Source: Mayamaea pseudoterrestris
Lineage: Eukaryota > Bacillariophyta > Bacillariophyceae > Sellaphorales > Sellaphoraceae
NCBI GenBank assembly: GCA_027923505.1
Contig: BROI01000024.1
Span: 124,001 to 188,000 of the forward strand
Length of the DNA stretch: 64,000 nucleotides
Direction of reading: 5' to 3'
The position numbers were made by a program, and so were the translations under genes. This document shows positions 1-11,419 of this stretch, piece by piece; within the stretch, counting starts at the first letter, position 1; each line of letters opens with the position of its first letter. A model generated the notes under the pieces. That model did not search any database and was not told where the DNA came from. It saw only the letters and a list, made by a program, of their open reading frames with translations.

Positions 1-1
1 C

Positions 2-3000
2 GACTCATGCGAAGATTGTTCCGACGCTATATATATGGGTTCGACTACATGTGATGGAAATACTATGGGCGGTGAAATCGAAATTTTGCGCGCTTTTTAT
101 CTGTCGACGCATGGTGACGATTGGAGCTCAAATGATGGTTGGACTTCCACTGACAACTATTGCTCATGGTACGGAATAACTTGCGACTCTAACAGGAAAG
201 TCGCCCGAATAGTTTTGGAGTCAAATGGTTTATACGGTCCAGTTGGCTCGTCGCTTTTTGCGCTGCCGGAGTTGGTTGAATTAAATTTAGCGAAAAATGA
301 TGTTGTAGTTAACATCAGCGGACTGGCAGCAGCCAATAATCTACAGATACTGAACGTCTCTCGGACTGGGCTTGATTCTCTGGAAGGAATTAGTAAAGCC
401 TCTCATTTGGCAGAGCTATACGCTGATGAAAACGCTATGCCAGGATATTTCCCCGCCGAGCTTTTGACGCTGACGAGCCTTGTTAAGCTGCACTTGAATT
501 ACAACATGTACTCTGGTCGGATCCCGGCTAGTATATCCACTCTTGCAAACCTTCAGGAACTCTCCCTGTTCCATAACCGCTTGACTGGTGAGCTACCCGG
601 TGCTCTAGGTTCCTTATCGAGTCTGCGCATACTGGCTTTATCGGAAAATAACTTTATCGGCTCCCTTCCTACGGAGCTGAACAATCTCTCGAATCTCGAG
701 GTACTTGCTATCCAAAGAGAAGGCGGGACAGATGGAACAGCCAAAGATATTGGCATAAATCAAGAAAGGAGTGAAGACGCGGGCCCAGGACTAACAGGTC
801 GCATCCTTTCCTTTAATGGCCTACCAAAGCTTCGGGAACTATATCTAGGCGTTAACAGTTTGTCAGGAGCTTTACCAGTCGACTTTCTTGACGGAGTTGA
901 AGACAAATCTGCCTTAATCCAGGTAGACCTTACTTTGAACGACTTGGTAGGCACCGTGCCGAGTTCCTTGGCTCGGTTTGATCAAATGACGCTTTATCTC
1001 GCGGGCAACATGATTTCGGCTATTGCGGAAGGTATCTGTCGGCAGTCAGCTTGGATGAACGGCGAAGTTGGACGGCTAGGATGCGCGGCGATCATGTGCG
1101 AAGCTGGAACATTCAACAAAATTGGACGCGCAGCTGAAACTACCCCTTGTACTTCCTGTGATGACGGCGAGGTTGCGAAATATTACGGTAGCTTTCAATG
1201 TCTTGATGCAGCCGACCAACGTTCATGGGACGATCGCCAAATACTAATCGATTTGTATAAATCAACGGACGGAGGCTCGTGGACAAACTCGGATGGTTGG
1301 CTTGATGACGATATTTCAATCTGCGACTGGTTTGGAATCACATGCACTGAAGGCGGATCTTCTGTTAAGTCCATTCGCTTAGAGCAAAATGGTTTGCGTG
1401 GCAACGTTCCAAGGTCAATTTACGCGCTGCCGCGTCTTCGTGACATTAGTTTTGCCAAGAATGATATCAGTTTCTCCTTCTCGGGGATCGCAACGGCGTC
1501 AAGTCTTGTCTACGTCGACCTCGACAGCACTGGTCTACAATCGCTTCAAGGGATCGAGAGTGCCTCCGGTCTTGAAGTGCTTTCAGTTGCTTCCAATGAT
1601 TTCAAGAATATGTTTCCTGACGCTGTGTTCAGTCTGACCAATCTTCAGTATCTCGAACTCTCTGACAACCTCTTCAATGTGTATTTTCCTATCGCTTTTG
1701 GGAAACTTTTGAATTTGGAGAGCTTATCATGTTCAAGGTGTGGACTTGTCGGCACTCTTCCGTCGAACATTGGGTCGCTGCAGGCGCTCACGTCGCTTAA
1801 ATTGGAGATGAACACCCTGTATGGTTCGCTACCAACGTCGTTTGGCAATTTGCAGTTGCTTTCTGTCCTTGATTTGTCGAACCAGCTTTACAATTCTGAT
1901 GTGATGCAGGGAGCGCAGGCTGGGAAGGTGGGATTTGGAGGTACACTTGATGTGTTTAGCAACTTGACTCAAGCATCAGAGCTTCATCTTCAAAACAATC
2001 GATTCACGTCATCGATCCCAAGCACTTTTTTACTTAAAACTGCTGCTGAGTCATTGCGTGTTGTTGATCTCCGAGGTAACGCCCTTACTGGTTCGATACC
2101 AACTGAGCTGAGTCGATTTCTGTCGCCACAGATACTTCTTGCTGACAACATGATCCAGAATCTGCCACAAGAGATTTGCTCGCTGCCATGGAATGGAAAA
2201 TCGTCTGCGGCATATAATTGTGATCATATTCTGTGCAATATAGGCAGTTCCAATGGCTTGGGTTATGCAACCGATAGTATTCCTTGCATTGCATGTCCTG
2301 GCGGTTTCAACGACTCGCCTTATTTTGGTGGTACATCGTGCGGTCCAGATATGGAAAGAGACATTCTTGATCAGCTATTTATGGAGCTAAATGGAGATGA
2401 ATGGATCAACCGCGATGGATGGTACGCAGGCGCAGAAACCTGTCGGCGTTACGGTGTTGCCTGCGACAGCAAGGGACTAGTACTCGCACTTGAACTCCCT
2501 GGTAATCAGCTACGCGGAGTTGTTACGCCGAGGATCTGGCAGCTTACGCGCATGGTCGAACTGGATCTTTCGAATAATGAAGTTGAGGTATCATTTCAAA
2601 GCATTGCTGCTCTGGACAGTCTTAAATCTCTAATATTGTCAGGAACGAATACTCGCACGTTGGATCACCTCGGCGGCGCAACGACTCTGACATCGTTACA
2701 TCTTGAGAACAACCTCCTTTCCGGCCCTATTCCAGACCAGCTTTATAAGCTGACAAACCTCGAAAGCCTTTACGTTGATCATAATCAACTGACAGGCTCC
2801 ATTTCGTCAAGTATTGGTAACCTTGCGAAACTGCAGGAAGTTTCTCTTTCAGAAAACAAGCTAAGTGGCTCGCTTGAAAACTTGCAGCTCCTTCCAAAGC
2901 TTCGTGCTATCGCGCTTGGGCGCAACAATTTCTCTGGGACGATACCTAAATTTCTAAGTTCTTCTCAGAATTTGGAATTGTTAAATCTACAGGGGGCGAC

Positions 3001-5587
3001 TAGCAAGGACGGCGACGGAGCACAGTCCGGGCTATCGGGACCACTACCCAGCTTTTCAGGTACACCTCGCCTTCGTGAATTGAACCTTGCGTCAAATACT
3101 CTTTCTGGAACCATTCCTAGGAAATTCTTGGACATGGTCAACCCTGCATCAACCGCTTCCGTCAACTTGGACAATAACCGCATTATCGGCGGCGTGCCTA
3201 CAACACTTACCAAGTTTTCGGACCTCAGAATTTCGCTTGCAGGGAATTTGATCAATGATGTACCAGAAAGTATCTGTTCCATGTCCAATTGGATGGGTGG
3301 GCTAGTCGGCACGGGGTGTGATGCATTCCTCTGTATGCCTGACACTTACAACACGTATGGTCGACGCCTTCCGAATGAGAATTGTGAGCCATGCAACTAT
3401 AGAGGCGTTGCGAAATATTACGGCAGCACATTTTGCGGATCAGCTTTTCCTAAGTCCTTGTCGCAGTTCGAAATTTTGTCTCAGTTCTGGGCGGCAAGCA
3501 ATGGGCGGGAATGGACTAATTTAAAAGGCTGGACGACGTCACCTTCGGTATGCGAGTGGTATGGTATCACATGTGGTATTGACGACAGTGGGCGGGAAGT
3601 CGTAACGGAAATTAATCTTGCAAGCAATAATTTGCAGTGGGATGCTTTGTCGGTCCTTTTCTACTTGCCAAAGTTGCGAGTACTGAACCTTGCAAACAAT
3701 GACGTGAATCTTGTGCTCACTGAGATTCACAATGCGGCGTCGTTAGAAGAGCTTGCTATCTCTGGGACAAGGGTAAAAACGCTTAAAGGTATTGGTGGCG
3801 CAAAAAAGCTGAAGATTTTGAGAACTGCACGAAATGCTTTTTATGGTGCGGAACTACTCGACGAGCTCTATTCCTTGACCGATCTGATTGAAGTTGACAT
3901 TTCGAGCTGCGGCTTCGTCGGCAGTTTGAGCCCAGGCATTGAATCTCTTGCAAACCTGGAGGAATTCAACGCAGCAAATAATGACTTGACGGGGCAACTC
4001 CCTGGAGGGCTGTTTCGGTTGGGAAAATTGAAGCGACTGATATTATCTGGCAATAATTTTATTGGAGAAATACCTCTGAGCAGTGGAGCGTCGACATCGC
4101 TCGAGATATTGGCCATCGACGCGAGGAAAAGAAGCACCGCGGGACTATCGGGACCACTACCTGCATTTGCCAACATGACAAATCTCAAGATTCTTGATCT
4201 TGGCTCGAACTCGCTTACCGGCTCAATCCCCGATGATTTTATCTCCTCTGTTCGATCCAACGGTGGGACAATTACTGTTCGGCTGGATGGAAACGTTCTA
4301 ACGGGGGATGTGCCTACCACTTTGCGCAACATTGTCAATCTGAATTTGGACTTAAGCGATAACGAAATCGAAACAGTAAGTTCGGAGTTATGCACCATGA
4401 CGAATTGGGCGGACGGCGACGTTGGACGATACGGCTGCGACGGTTTGCTTTGTCCAGCAAGAACATATAGTGCTATAGGACGCCAATCGTCTGACCAAAT
4501 TAAATGCGATTATTGTCCTGGATCCACTTCGCCATACTTGGGTCAGACGGTTTGCCCCTCTGTTCAGAAAGCGAGGAATAGGGAGATTCTCGAGCGACTG
4601 TTCGATACAACGAATGGCCGAAAGTGGAACCGAAACGATGGCTGGAAGGAGTCGGATGACATATGCGAGTGGTTCGGCGTTACCTGCGCTGGAGCTGACG
4701 ATATTGAGATCGAGTCCATTGACCTTGGTTCCAATAATTTAGTTGGGCGTCTTCCCTCAGAAATCTTCCAGCTTCCCGGACTCGGATCATTGTCGTTCTC
4801 CTCAAATCCAATCGACTTCCGCTTCGATGGCATCGAACTCGCTGAAAGCTTGACAAGCTTACAACTCGACTCGATCGGTCTGAGATCTTTGCAAGGCATC
4901 GGGAAAGCTACCCGACTCGTTGAGCTTCTCATTCGCTTCAATAATTTTCAAGGCGGGTTAACTGACGAGCTCTCCAAGCTTACAAACCTCGAGACCTTTT
5001 ACTGCGGCGACAGTAGTCTCACAGGACGCCTGCCCACGTTTGACAATAACCGCAAGCTGAGCGCATTGCGTTTAGGCGGAAACGCTTTCACAGGCGCGCT
5101 TCCATCATTTGATTTTCATCCAAGACTTCGCACTCTGGACGTTAGCGACAATCAATTGACAGGAGACATTCCGGATGATTTGCTGGCCGCGTCTGACGTT
5201 TCGAAACCAATCTTTTTGGATTTGTCCAACAATGAGCTCTCAGGTAACATTCCTGATTCGCTTCTTCGCTTCCCAATGGTTACAATTTTTGCAAGAGACA
5301 ACAAAATTGATAGCATCAACCCCAAGTTATGCTCTATGGATAATTGGAATGAGGGAGACGTTGACTTGTATCAGTGCGACGGCATCTTGTGTCCGCCGTT
5401 TACGTTCTCACCCCGAGGCAGAGCGTCTGAAGGAGAAGCATGCATATACTGCGGCGATGCTCCCTATTATGGTAGCTCTTCGTGTCCAAACGCCGTGTAT
5501 GGAGAATCGGCAGCGTCGTCGACTAAACTTGCGATTTGGGCCGCGACTCTTTTGAGCGCAGCCATTGCATTCCTAGCTTGTCTGTGA
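2..5587 (+). CDS. Giant modular leucine-rich-repeat surface protein (5' end outside window)
   Basis: The frame is open from base 2 to the stop at 5585-5587 (1861 residues). The first residues (CEDCSD, then GSTTC) match the cysteine-rich end of the later modules, so the gene continues upstream; the first ATG, at 35, is probably not the start. Five modules of about 360-375 residues follow, at roughly 95-1200, 1228-2340, 2356-3435, 3465-4555 and 4575-5490. Each has a cap with G-x-x-W...GW...C-x-W-[YF]-G-[IV]-[TA]-C, then eight to ten plant-type LRRs (LxxLxLxxNxLxGxIP), then a closing segment with ICSMxNW, GCD-x-x-LC, CxxC and YYGSxxC. The extreme C-terminus is hydrophobic (about 20 residues ending FLACL) after small residues, which fits a GPI signal or a membrane anchor. 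It was probably secreted, with an adhesive or recognition role; partners are unknown. No kinase domain is present. Confidence 0.9.
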   Translation, partial: DSCEDCSDAIYMGSTTCDGNTMGGEIEILRAFYLSTHGDDWSSNDGWTSTDNYCSWYGITCDSNRKVARIVLESNGLYGPVGSSLFALPELVELNLAKNDVVVNISGLAAANNLQILNVSRTGLDSLEGISKASHLAELYADENAMPGYFPAELLTLTSLVKLHLNYNMYSGRIPASISTLANLQELSLFHNRLTGELPGALGSLSSLRILALSENNFIGSLPTELNNLSNLEVLAIQREGGTDGTAKDIGINQERSEDAGPGLTGRILSFNGLPKLRELYLGVNSLSGALPVDFLDGVEDKSALIQVDLTLNDLVGTVPSSLARFDQMTLYLAGNMISAIAEGICRQSAWMNGEVGRLGCAAIMCEAGTFNKIGRAAETTPCTSCDDGEVAKYYGSFQCLDAADQRSWDDRQILIDLYKSTDGGSWTNSDGWLDDDISICDWFGITCTEGGSSVKSIRLEQNGLRGNVPRSIYALPRLRDISFAKNDISFSFSGIATASSLVYVDLDSTGLQSLQGIESASGLEVLSVASNDFKNMFPDAVFSLTNLQYLELSDNLFNVYFPIAFGKLLNLESLSCSRCGLVGTLPSNIGSLQALTSLKLEMNTLYGSLPTSFGNLQLLSVLDLSNQLYNSDVMQGAQAGKVGFGGTLDVFSNLTQASELHLQNNRFTSSIPSTFLLKTAAESLRVVDLRGNALTGSIPTELSRFLSPQILLADNMIQNLPQEICSLPWNGKSSAAYNCDHILCNIGSSNGLGYATDSIPCIACPGGFNDSPYFGGTSCGPDMERDILDQLFMELNGDEWINRDGWYAGAETCRRYGVACDSKGLVLALELPGNQLRGVVTPRIWQLTRMVELDLSNNEVEVSFQSIAALDSLKSLILSGTNTRTLDHLGGATTLTSLHLENNLLSGPIPDQLYKLTNLESLYVDHNQLTGSISSSIGNLAKLQEVSLSENKLSGSLENLQLLPKLRAIALGRNNFSGTIPKFLSSSQNLELLNLQGATSKDGDGAQSGLSGPLPSFSGTPRLRELNLASNTLSGTIPRKFLDMVNPASTASVNLDNNRIIGGVPTTLTKFSDLRISLAGNLINDVPESICSMSNWMGGLVGTGCDAFLCMPDTYNTYGRRLPNENCEPCNYRGVAKYYGSTFCGSAFPKSLSQFEILSQFWAASNGREWTNLKGWTTSPSVCEWYGITCGIDDSGREVVTEINLASNNLQWDALSVLFYLPKLRVLNLANNDVNLVLTEIHNAASLEELAISGTRVKTLKGIGGAKKLKILRTARNAFYGAELLDELYSLTDLIEVDISSCGFVGSLSPGIESLANLEEFNAANNDLTGQLPGGLFRLGKLKRLILSGNNFIGEIPLSSGASTSLEILAIDARKRSTAGLSGPLPAFANMTNLKILDLGSNSLTGSIPDDFISSVRSNGGTITVRLDGNVLTGDVPTTLRNIVNLNLDLSDNEIETVSSELCTMTNWADGDVGRYGCDGLLCPARTYSAIGRQSSDQIKCDYCPGSTSPYLGQTVCPSVQKARNREILERLFDTTNGRKWNRNDGWKESDDICEWFGVTCAGADDIEIESIDLGSNNLVGRLPSEIFQLPGLGSLSFSSNPIDFRFDGIELAESLTSLQLDSIGLRSLQGIGKATRLVELLIRFNNFQGGLTDELSKLTNLETFYCGDSSLTGRLPTFDNNRKLSALRLGGNAFTGALPSFDFHPRLRTLDVSDNQLTGDIPDDLLAASDVSKPIFLDLSNNELSGNIPDSLLRFPMVTIFARDNKIDSINPKLCSMDNWNEGDVDLYQCDGILCPPFTFSPRGRASEGEACIYCGDAPYYGSSSCPNAVYGESAASSTKLAIWAATLLSAAIAFLACL

Positions 5588-5885
5588 GTGCGCAGGAGCC
5601 AAATCACGCGCGATTAGAACCTATTATATTAAAAAGCTTTTACATATCTTATACCTGTAGCCATGGTTTGTTATAGTGTGGAAGCGGCAACTTTACGCCG
5701 CAGCAGCTACTGCATTGAATGAGCAACGGGTATCTGAGAGTCGGTCCGGTACCCAACATCATCGATGAAAGCGCGCTGGCGACAGCAAAGTCGAATGTCG
5801 AATGCATCGGCGGCTCTTGCTTACCAAGGCTGAGTAGTGTTCTTGCCAGTAGCATCGTAACGACAGACTCACACTGCAATAAGAA
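5588..5885. other. Intergenic region, LRR gene to RTEL1
   Basis: About 300 bases hold the 3' end of the LRR gene and the probable RTEL1 promoter. I see no convincing open frame, RNA gene or repeat. Confidence 0.5.
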
Positions 5886-8800
5886 ATGAAGGCAGTCAAG
5901 AATCCGGAAAAGACTGCGGTCGAGCGATCCCGCGTTCGTCGTCGAAAAATCAATCCAGCCTCGCCACCTACGACGCTCGAACTGCATGGTGTTCGAATAC
6001 ACTTTCCCTTCAAGCCATATGCATGTCAAGAGGATTACATGAAGAAAGTCTTGGAGGCTTTGTTTCGGGGCGAAAATGCTTTGCTGGAGAGCCCGACTGG
6101 AACGTAAGTTTGTCTCGATTGTAGGTTCGAGGTGCTCCATGCATAATTTGTTTGCACGTCACATGACCTAGCCCACTGATGTACTGACAATGCATTCCCC
6201 TCTTTCGTCCTTCAGCGGTAAAACGCTTTGCCTATTATGCGCTGCACTGGCTTGGCAAAGAGAGCAGTCGCGAATACTCCAGACGCAGCAGCAGCCTGTC
6301 GCTTCGTCACAGACAGCCAATGGTGGCAGCGACCAGCAACAAGCACAGCCATACAAACCGCGAGTCCCAACCATCATTTATGCGTCTCGAACGCACTCGC
6401 AGCTTTCTCAGGTTGTTCGAGAACTCCGCAATACACGCTATCGTCCACTGCATGCTGTCCTGGGGTCGAGGGAACAAATGTGTGTCAACCCCAAGGTGAA
6501 AAAGGCAACGAGCACATCAGCCGACATTAACCACGACTGCAACAAGCTTGGAAAGGAGCGAAAGTGTAAGTTTCGAAACAACTTGGAAGGTTTTGTTGCA
6601 CCAGCAAACGAAAAAGGTGGAACTGGAAATGATTGTCAGCCAGTCATGGACATGGAGGACCTTGTAAAGATGGGAAATGAGCACAAGGTGTGTCCTTTCT
6701 ACTATACTCGCTCCCAGGTTGAGAATGCCGAGCTAATTTTGGTTCCTTATAACTACTTGTTTGACAAGGATGCCAAGGAGTCCACTCTTCAAGGCATTGA
6801 CTGGAAGAATTCAGTCGTCATTTTTGATGAGGCGCACAACCTTGAATCCTTTGCTAGTGAATCCGCAAGTTTTGACCTTTCAAACACCGATATTGCTGGT
6901 TGTATAATGGATGTGAACAAAACAATCAACTACATTGACTCAGGACAAGAAAGCATTCAAAATCTGAAACGCGAAAACATGCTCAGACTCAAAATGATCT
7001 TTCTCAAGCTCGAGGATACTATTGCTAATTTTAATAACCAAGGCGCATATGCCGGCGAATTCATGATGGAAATTTTTCGACAGGGCTACATTACTCATGC
7101 TAATCACGAAATTTTGATTGATGAGCTGCGCAAAGTGAACGATTTTCTCATGGATATGAGAGGCTCTTCGCGTGGAAGTGCAAGCTTTGATCATTTCGTG
7201 CACTGCTTGAAGCGAGTCTTCAGTCATCCAAACGAGTCTCGTTGCCTCGCAAAGGCTGCCTTTTATCGCGTCCATGTTACGCCGAAGCCGACTGGAAATC
7301 AACGCTCTGGTCGTACAGTCTCCTACTGGTGTTTTGCTCCGTCTCTTGCCATGGAAGAACTGACAGCTAAATCCATCATTGTCACGTCAGGCACTCTGGC
7401 GCCACTTAAAGGTTTGAGCATGGAGCTGGGTCTTAAGTTTCCACATACGCTCGAAAATCCGCACATTATCACTGAAAAACAGATTCATGTTCGTGTCATT
7501 GGCAAGGGAGTCAGCGGCAAGGCGCTTTCGAGTTCCTACGAACGGCGGCAGAACGGCGACTACTTTGCCGAACTTGGAAACACGTTGGTGAGCTTGGCCA
7601 AGATTATTCCTGCTGGGATGCTCATATTTTTTCCGAGCTACAGCGTCATGGATGAGTGTATTGAGCGTTGGGGTGGCCCATCGTCGAACCGCAACGCTGC
7701 GGGAGGCGACAAGGGAGCCAAATTCTTCGCCCCGAGAAATCGGCAGCAACCTGGCAAAAAGTATGTTTTCATATGCACCCCGACAATCTACGTCGACCCG
7801 AACGTTACTCGAACGCCGTGGAAACGATTGACTTGTACCAAGTCTGTCGTTATTGAGCCACGATCATCAGCTGATCTTCCGGACGCCATATCCGAGTTCC
7901 AGCGGTTGTTGGCGCTGCCAAAGTCACGAGGGTGCATACTGATGGGAGTGTGCCGGGGAAAAATTAGCGAAGGAATTGATTTTGCCAATGAGCAAAGCCG
8001 AGCAGTCGTCATTACTGGCTTACCCTTTCCACCAACTCATGATCCGAAAATCAAGATGAAAAAAGAATATCTTGATGCCTCGCGAACGCAGCATAGCATG
8101 AAGCCATCCGGCGAAGCAGGTTTTAAAGGCCAAGCCCATTTATCGTCCAATGACATACTCTCTGGTCACGAGTGGTATACGCAGCAAGCCCACCGCGCAG
8201 TTAACCAAGCAATCGGGAGAGTCATTCGAAACCGCACGGACTACGGAGCCGTGATTCTACTGGACGAGCGATTTGGCCAAAACCAGAATAAAGAAGGGTT
8301 AAGTATGTGGCTCCGTCCTCACATAAAGAACGACGAAGGCTTTGGCGTTGCAGTTAGGGGGTTGGTATCATTTTACAAGGAAGCAGACGCTCAGACCAAG
8401 GAAATGGCGAAAAAGGACGCGGAAGCCGAAGCCAAATCTGTCGTGCTTGAATATGAGGAAGAGGACGACGATGTGTTGTTTACGAAAGTCGCGATTGTTC
8501 GAAGACCGGCAAATGAAACTGTGGACGGGGAGGATACCCTTGTATCAGTTCAAGAAGAAGCGCAAGCGCGAGACTATGTAGCACCTGGAGACATCATATC
8601 GCGTGTTGACGTACGAGACGCGAAGCGAACCGAGACAATCTACCAACAGCTCCCTGAGCCCGGACCATCCAGTAATCCGACTACCGGTTCCGGAAAGTTC
8701 GACGCTGTCTTTCAACAAAAGTCAACCGCAGCTCCGTCACATACTAATGCTGCGCAGTTTTTTGCAATGGCCAAGAGGTTACTGAGCCACGACGAGCTTG

Positions 8801-9996
8801 CCACCATGAAAAAAGCTGTCGTGGCAATTAAAACGCACAACGAAAAGAACGATCTTCAATCGTACGTTCAAACGGCCCGGCAGATAGTGGAATTAATAAA
8901 TAAGCATGATCACCTTGAATTGAACACCGGACCTGGCGAATCACGAATGCTGCTTATTTTCTTCAAGCTCCAATCAAAACCTCGAAAGAAGCAGATTGAG
9001 GATGTTGCAATGCGAATGGTATTTGACAGCTCGTCTCTTGGTCGCCTATGCTGTGAACTTTTGCCGGAGACTCGCCAAAGCATTGTTCGAATTGATATGG
9101 TTGCTCTGTTGCAGCATCTTTGGTGCGAAAGTGATGTAGATGGAACAATGAAGAGACAAAAGCTTGTTGATAAGTCTAAACAGGTTCTTCAAGTGTTATT
9201 AAATTTGGACAAAGCCGCTTCCTCGTCACTTGTCGGCGCTTACATGAAATTGGTTCCATCGGATAGGGTTGCCGAAGCCCGTGCGCTGGTAGATCAGTTA
9301 ACGGCAACATTGAACGTGGACAAGCTCAAAGCTGCCGACAAAGCCCGCTTCGGAGAGACTTCGGTGAATTCGGATCGTTTCAAAATGGCGTCGGGCCCGT
9401 TAATTAAGGTGGAGCGAGCAAATGTCACTGCTGGTAATGCGCCCCAGCCGGCCGATGCGGCCCTGCCCGCGACAAAGCGCCCGCTGGAAGTAGCTGGAGC
9501 AATTCGGAATCCTTACGCTAAAAAGAAACTTCCTTCGACGACCGTCGTCAGCACTGAGCGGTGTATCTTATCAAGCCAGCCCACACTCTTACATCAAAAT
9601 CGCGTGGGTTCATTATCGTCCGTTCTACAGAAAGTTGAGCAATCAGGTCCGTATCTCCCCTCCGGAGGCGACCAATTTGCCAAGGCTGCAGAGAGTCTTC
9701 AGATGCAAGCGAATGGTGCGATGAATAAAAACTTGACATGTCCGATCTGTACGACTATTGGTTTGAAGGAGCCATTTATTGCAGAATGTGGACACATTGC
9801 TTGTCTTGGCTGTTGGAAATCTTGGTTTAAACGGTCCCCCTCTTGCCCAACCTGTCGGAAACCTGCGAGCAAAGAATCCATTGCTCGTGTCGTGTTTGAA
9901 AGGCCGCCAAATGTAGATGACAAGTGTTTGGGCGGTACTTACCCCCAAGACAGAGCTGACAACTCGTCCGAAGATGAGCTGGAAATTACTTATTAA
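5886..9996 (+). CDS. RTEL1: RTEL1-type DEAH helicase with C-terminal RING finger
   Basis: Exons are 5886-6103 and 6216-9996 (1332 aa); the intron (GTAAGT...TTCAG) splits the Walker A codons. The order is that of RTEL1: PYxCQ Q-motif region, ESPTGTGKT (about residue 69), four iron-sulphur cysteines (MCVNP, HDC, RKC, KVCPFYY, about residues 160-232), DEAH (about 275), SGTLAPL, and motif VI QAIGRVIRNRTDYGA. From about residue 915 comes a helical segment (AAQFFAMAKRLLSHDEL) resembling a harmonin-homology domain. A C3HC4 RING (CPIC ... CGH ... CxxC ... CPTC, about residues 1247-1288) lies near the end. RTEL1 unwinds D-loops, T-loops and G-quadruplexes in the nucleus and acts in telomere maintenance and recombination. 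The gene converges on Pelota with a 42-base gap. Its 3' third is duplicated at 28365-29297. Confidence 0.93.
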
Positions 9997-10038
9997 AGTC
10001 CTATTGCTAGAATACTAAAAAGTCATTAAAGCTTCTTT

Positions 10039-11280
10039 TTATTTGAACCCCATATCCTCAACGTCTTCTCGTAGCCGACGATTAGGATCCTCATACCGGA
10101 CAACTTCGTCCTCCTCCTCGTCCGGGGCAGCTGCGTTAGCAGCCAACTCCTCGAGCTCATCCAGGTCTGGCAATGGATACCGTAACAATGCTGCTACACC
10201 GGAAACTTGCTGCAATTGTTGCCCCGAAACATGCATGGACGAAAAAATGAAAACCTTGCCTCCCGTCGCTCTCACCGACTCGACCAATTGAACGTATAGC
10301 CGTCTCGTCTTGACATCGGAACTGCGAAAGAGTTCGTCAGTAACAAGAAGAGATTCAATGGCAAGCTGCTCATGAGCTTTGGAAACATGATCAAATCCGT
10401 AGTAGGCACGATCCGGATCATCATTCATCATTTTCATAAACCGCTGCAAGACCTCCACCTCTTGCGCAAACTTGGTGTCGGACATTTGTGCCATGACTCC
10501 AGGATCGGCAAAAACTTCCTCTAGTGCATGCTTGTGTCCCGACGAAGCTTTGCACAATACAAACTTGGATTTGTTTTCAACAAATGGTCGATCGTCGCGA
10601 CGAACCGACTCCTGCAAAAGGTATTGGTAAAAGTCATCCTTGACAAAGCCCGGAGAACCTAGCAGAATGCACTTAATTTTGGTAAAATCAATATGCTGCA
10701 ATATCGCTCGGTATACAGCCTCATAGAACTTTGTAATCGCCTTGTCATGCTGACTACTACCAGTTCGTTTCTTGGGGATGTTTGTTTCAATCCGCGACTT
10801 GACAATGGTCAATGCGCCAGTCACCAAACAAACATGCGCCAAGCCCGATTGCATGACGACTGCAGCAATCTCCGCCTGTCGTTCCGGATTAACAGCTTCG
10901 TCAATCCGATCCAAAAATACTTGATCCCAGCATTCCTTTTCAATCGAAAAGTTTTGCGTCAATTCCAGCGTCAGCGTATGCATGGCTCCCATACGGACAT
11001 TATCATTCTCCGACGTGACAGGTCCAGATAATCTCACTTGCAGTACTTCCGGATCAAAGTCAACCTTTTGCAGTTGAATCGTTAGCATGAGACGCATCTT
11101 GTTGCTGGAGGTAGATCCAGTCGCCGACTCCTTGACGACCTTGCGAACCGTGGTGCATCTCACCAAGTCTCCCACCTGGAGCAGATTAAAGGCATGCCAA
11201 AGGTCTTCGGATGTTTCGGGTCGCAGTAAGATGGTACCGCTTCCATCCTTTTGCTTGATTTGGCGCTTGAGGAGCTTCAT
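10039..11280 (-). CDS. PELO: Pelota/Dom34 ribosome rescue factor, copy A
   Basis: A single exon of 413 aa. The N-terminus (MKLLKRQI) and full-length alignment match Pelota/Dom34: an Sm-like N-domain with Val-Arg-Cys-Thr near residue 35, a central domain with the LLGSPGFVKDDFYQYLL segment, and a C-terminal L7Ae-like domain (LLVTDELFRS, then SSMHVSGQQL). No GGQ motif is present, as expected, since Pelota lacks peptide release activity. With Hbs1 and ABCE1 it recognises empty A sites of stalled ribosomes. The frame is open for 13 codons upstream, but copy B lacks that extension, so the start at 11280 is preferred. A copia element begins 139 bases upstream, inside what was the promoter shared with UFD1. 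Copy B (29339-30580) differs by only a few residues, so both copies appear to have been under selection. Confidence 0.95.
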   Translation of the reverse strand: MKLLKRQIKQKDGSGTILLRPETSEDLWHAFNLLQVGDLVRCTTVRKVVKESATGSTSSNKMRLMLTIQLQKVDFDPEVLQVRLSGPVTSENDNVRMGAMHTLTLELTQNFSIEKECWDQVFLDRIDEAVNPERQAEIAAVVMQSGLAHVCLVTGALTIVKSRIETNIPKKRTGSSQHDKAITKFYEAVYRAILQHIDFTKIKCILLGSPGFVKDDFYQYLLQESVRRDDRPFVENKSKFVLCKASSGHKHALEEVFADPGVMAQMSDTKFAQEVEVLQRFMKMMNDDPDRAYYGFDHVSKAHEQLAIESLLVTDELFRSSDVKTRRLYVQLVESVRATGGKVFIFSSMHVSGQQLQQVSGVAALLRYPLPDLDELEELAANAAAPDEEEDEVVRYEDPNRRLREDVEDMGFK

Positions 11281-11414
11281 GGTGGAACAATGGGATGATG
11301 ATGGTTGCTTTCTGCGCACGTCGCGACACTTCTCAGTACCGCTGCGATTGCATTACCGGTACGATGATAGACTTCCACGCGCATCCGCGGAGCACGACGA
11401 TGGTGAACGACTCG

Positions 11415-11419
11415 CTCAT
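11415..11419. repeat. Target-site duplication of copia-1, left
   Basis: CTCAT lies directly before the left LTR and recurs directly after the right LTR (19408-19412). The unoccupied copy B reads CTCAT followed by TATAC once (30720-30730), which proves the insertion and its 5-bp duplication. Confidence 0.95.

Noticed and set aside
10039-11319. Longer Pelota start at 11319
   Set aside because: The 13 extra codons are not conserved in copy B, whose frame begins at the MKLLKRQI position.
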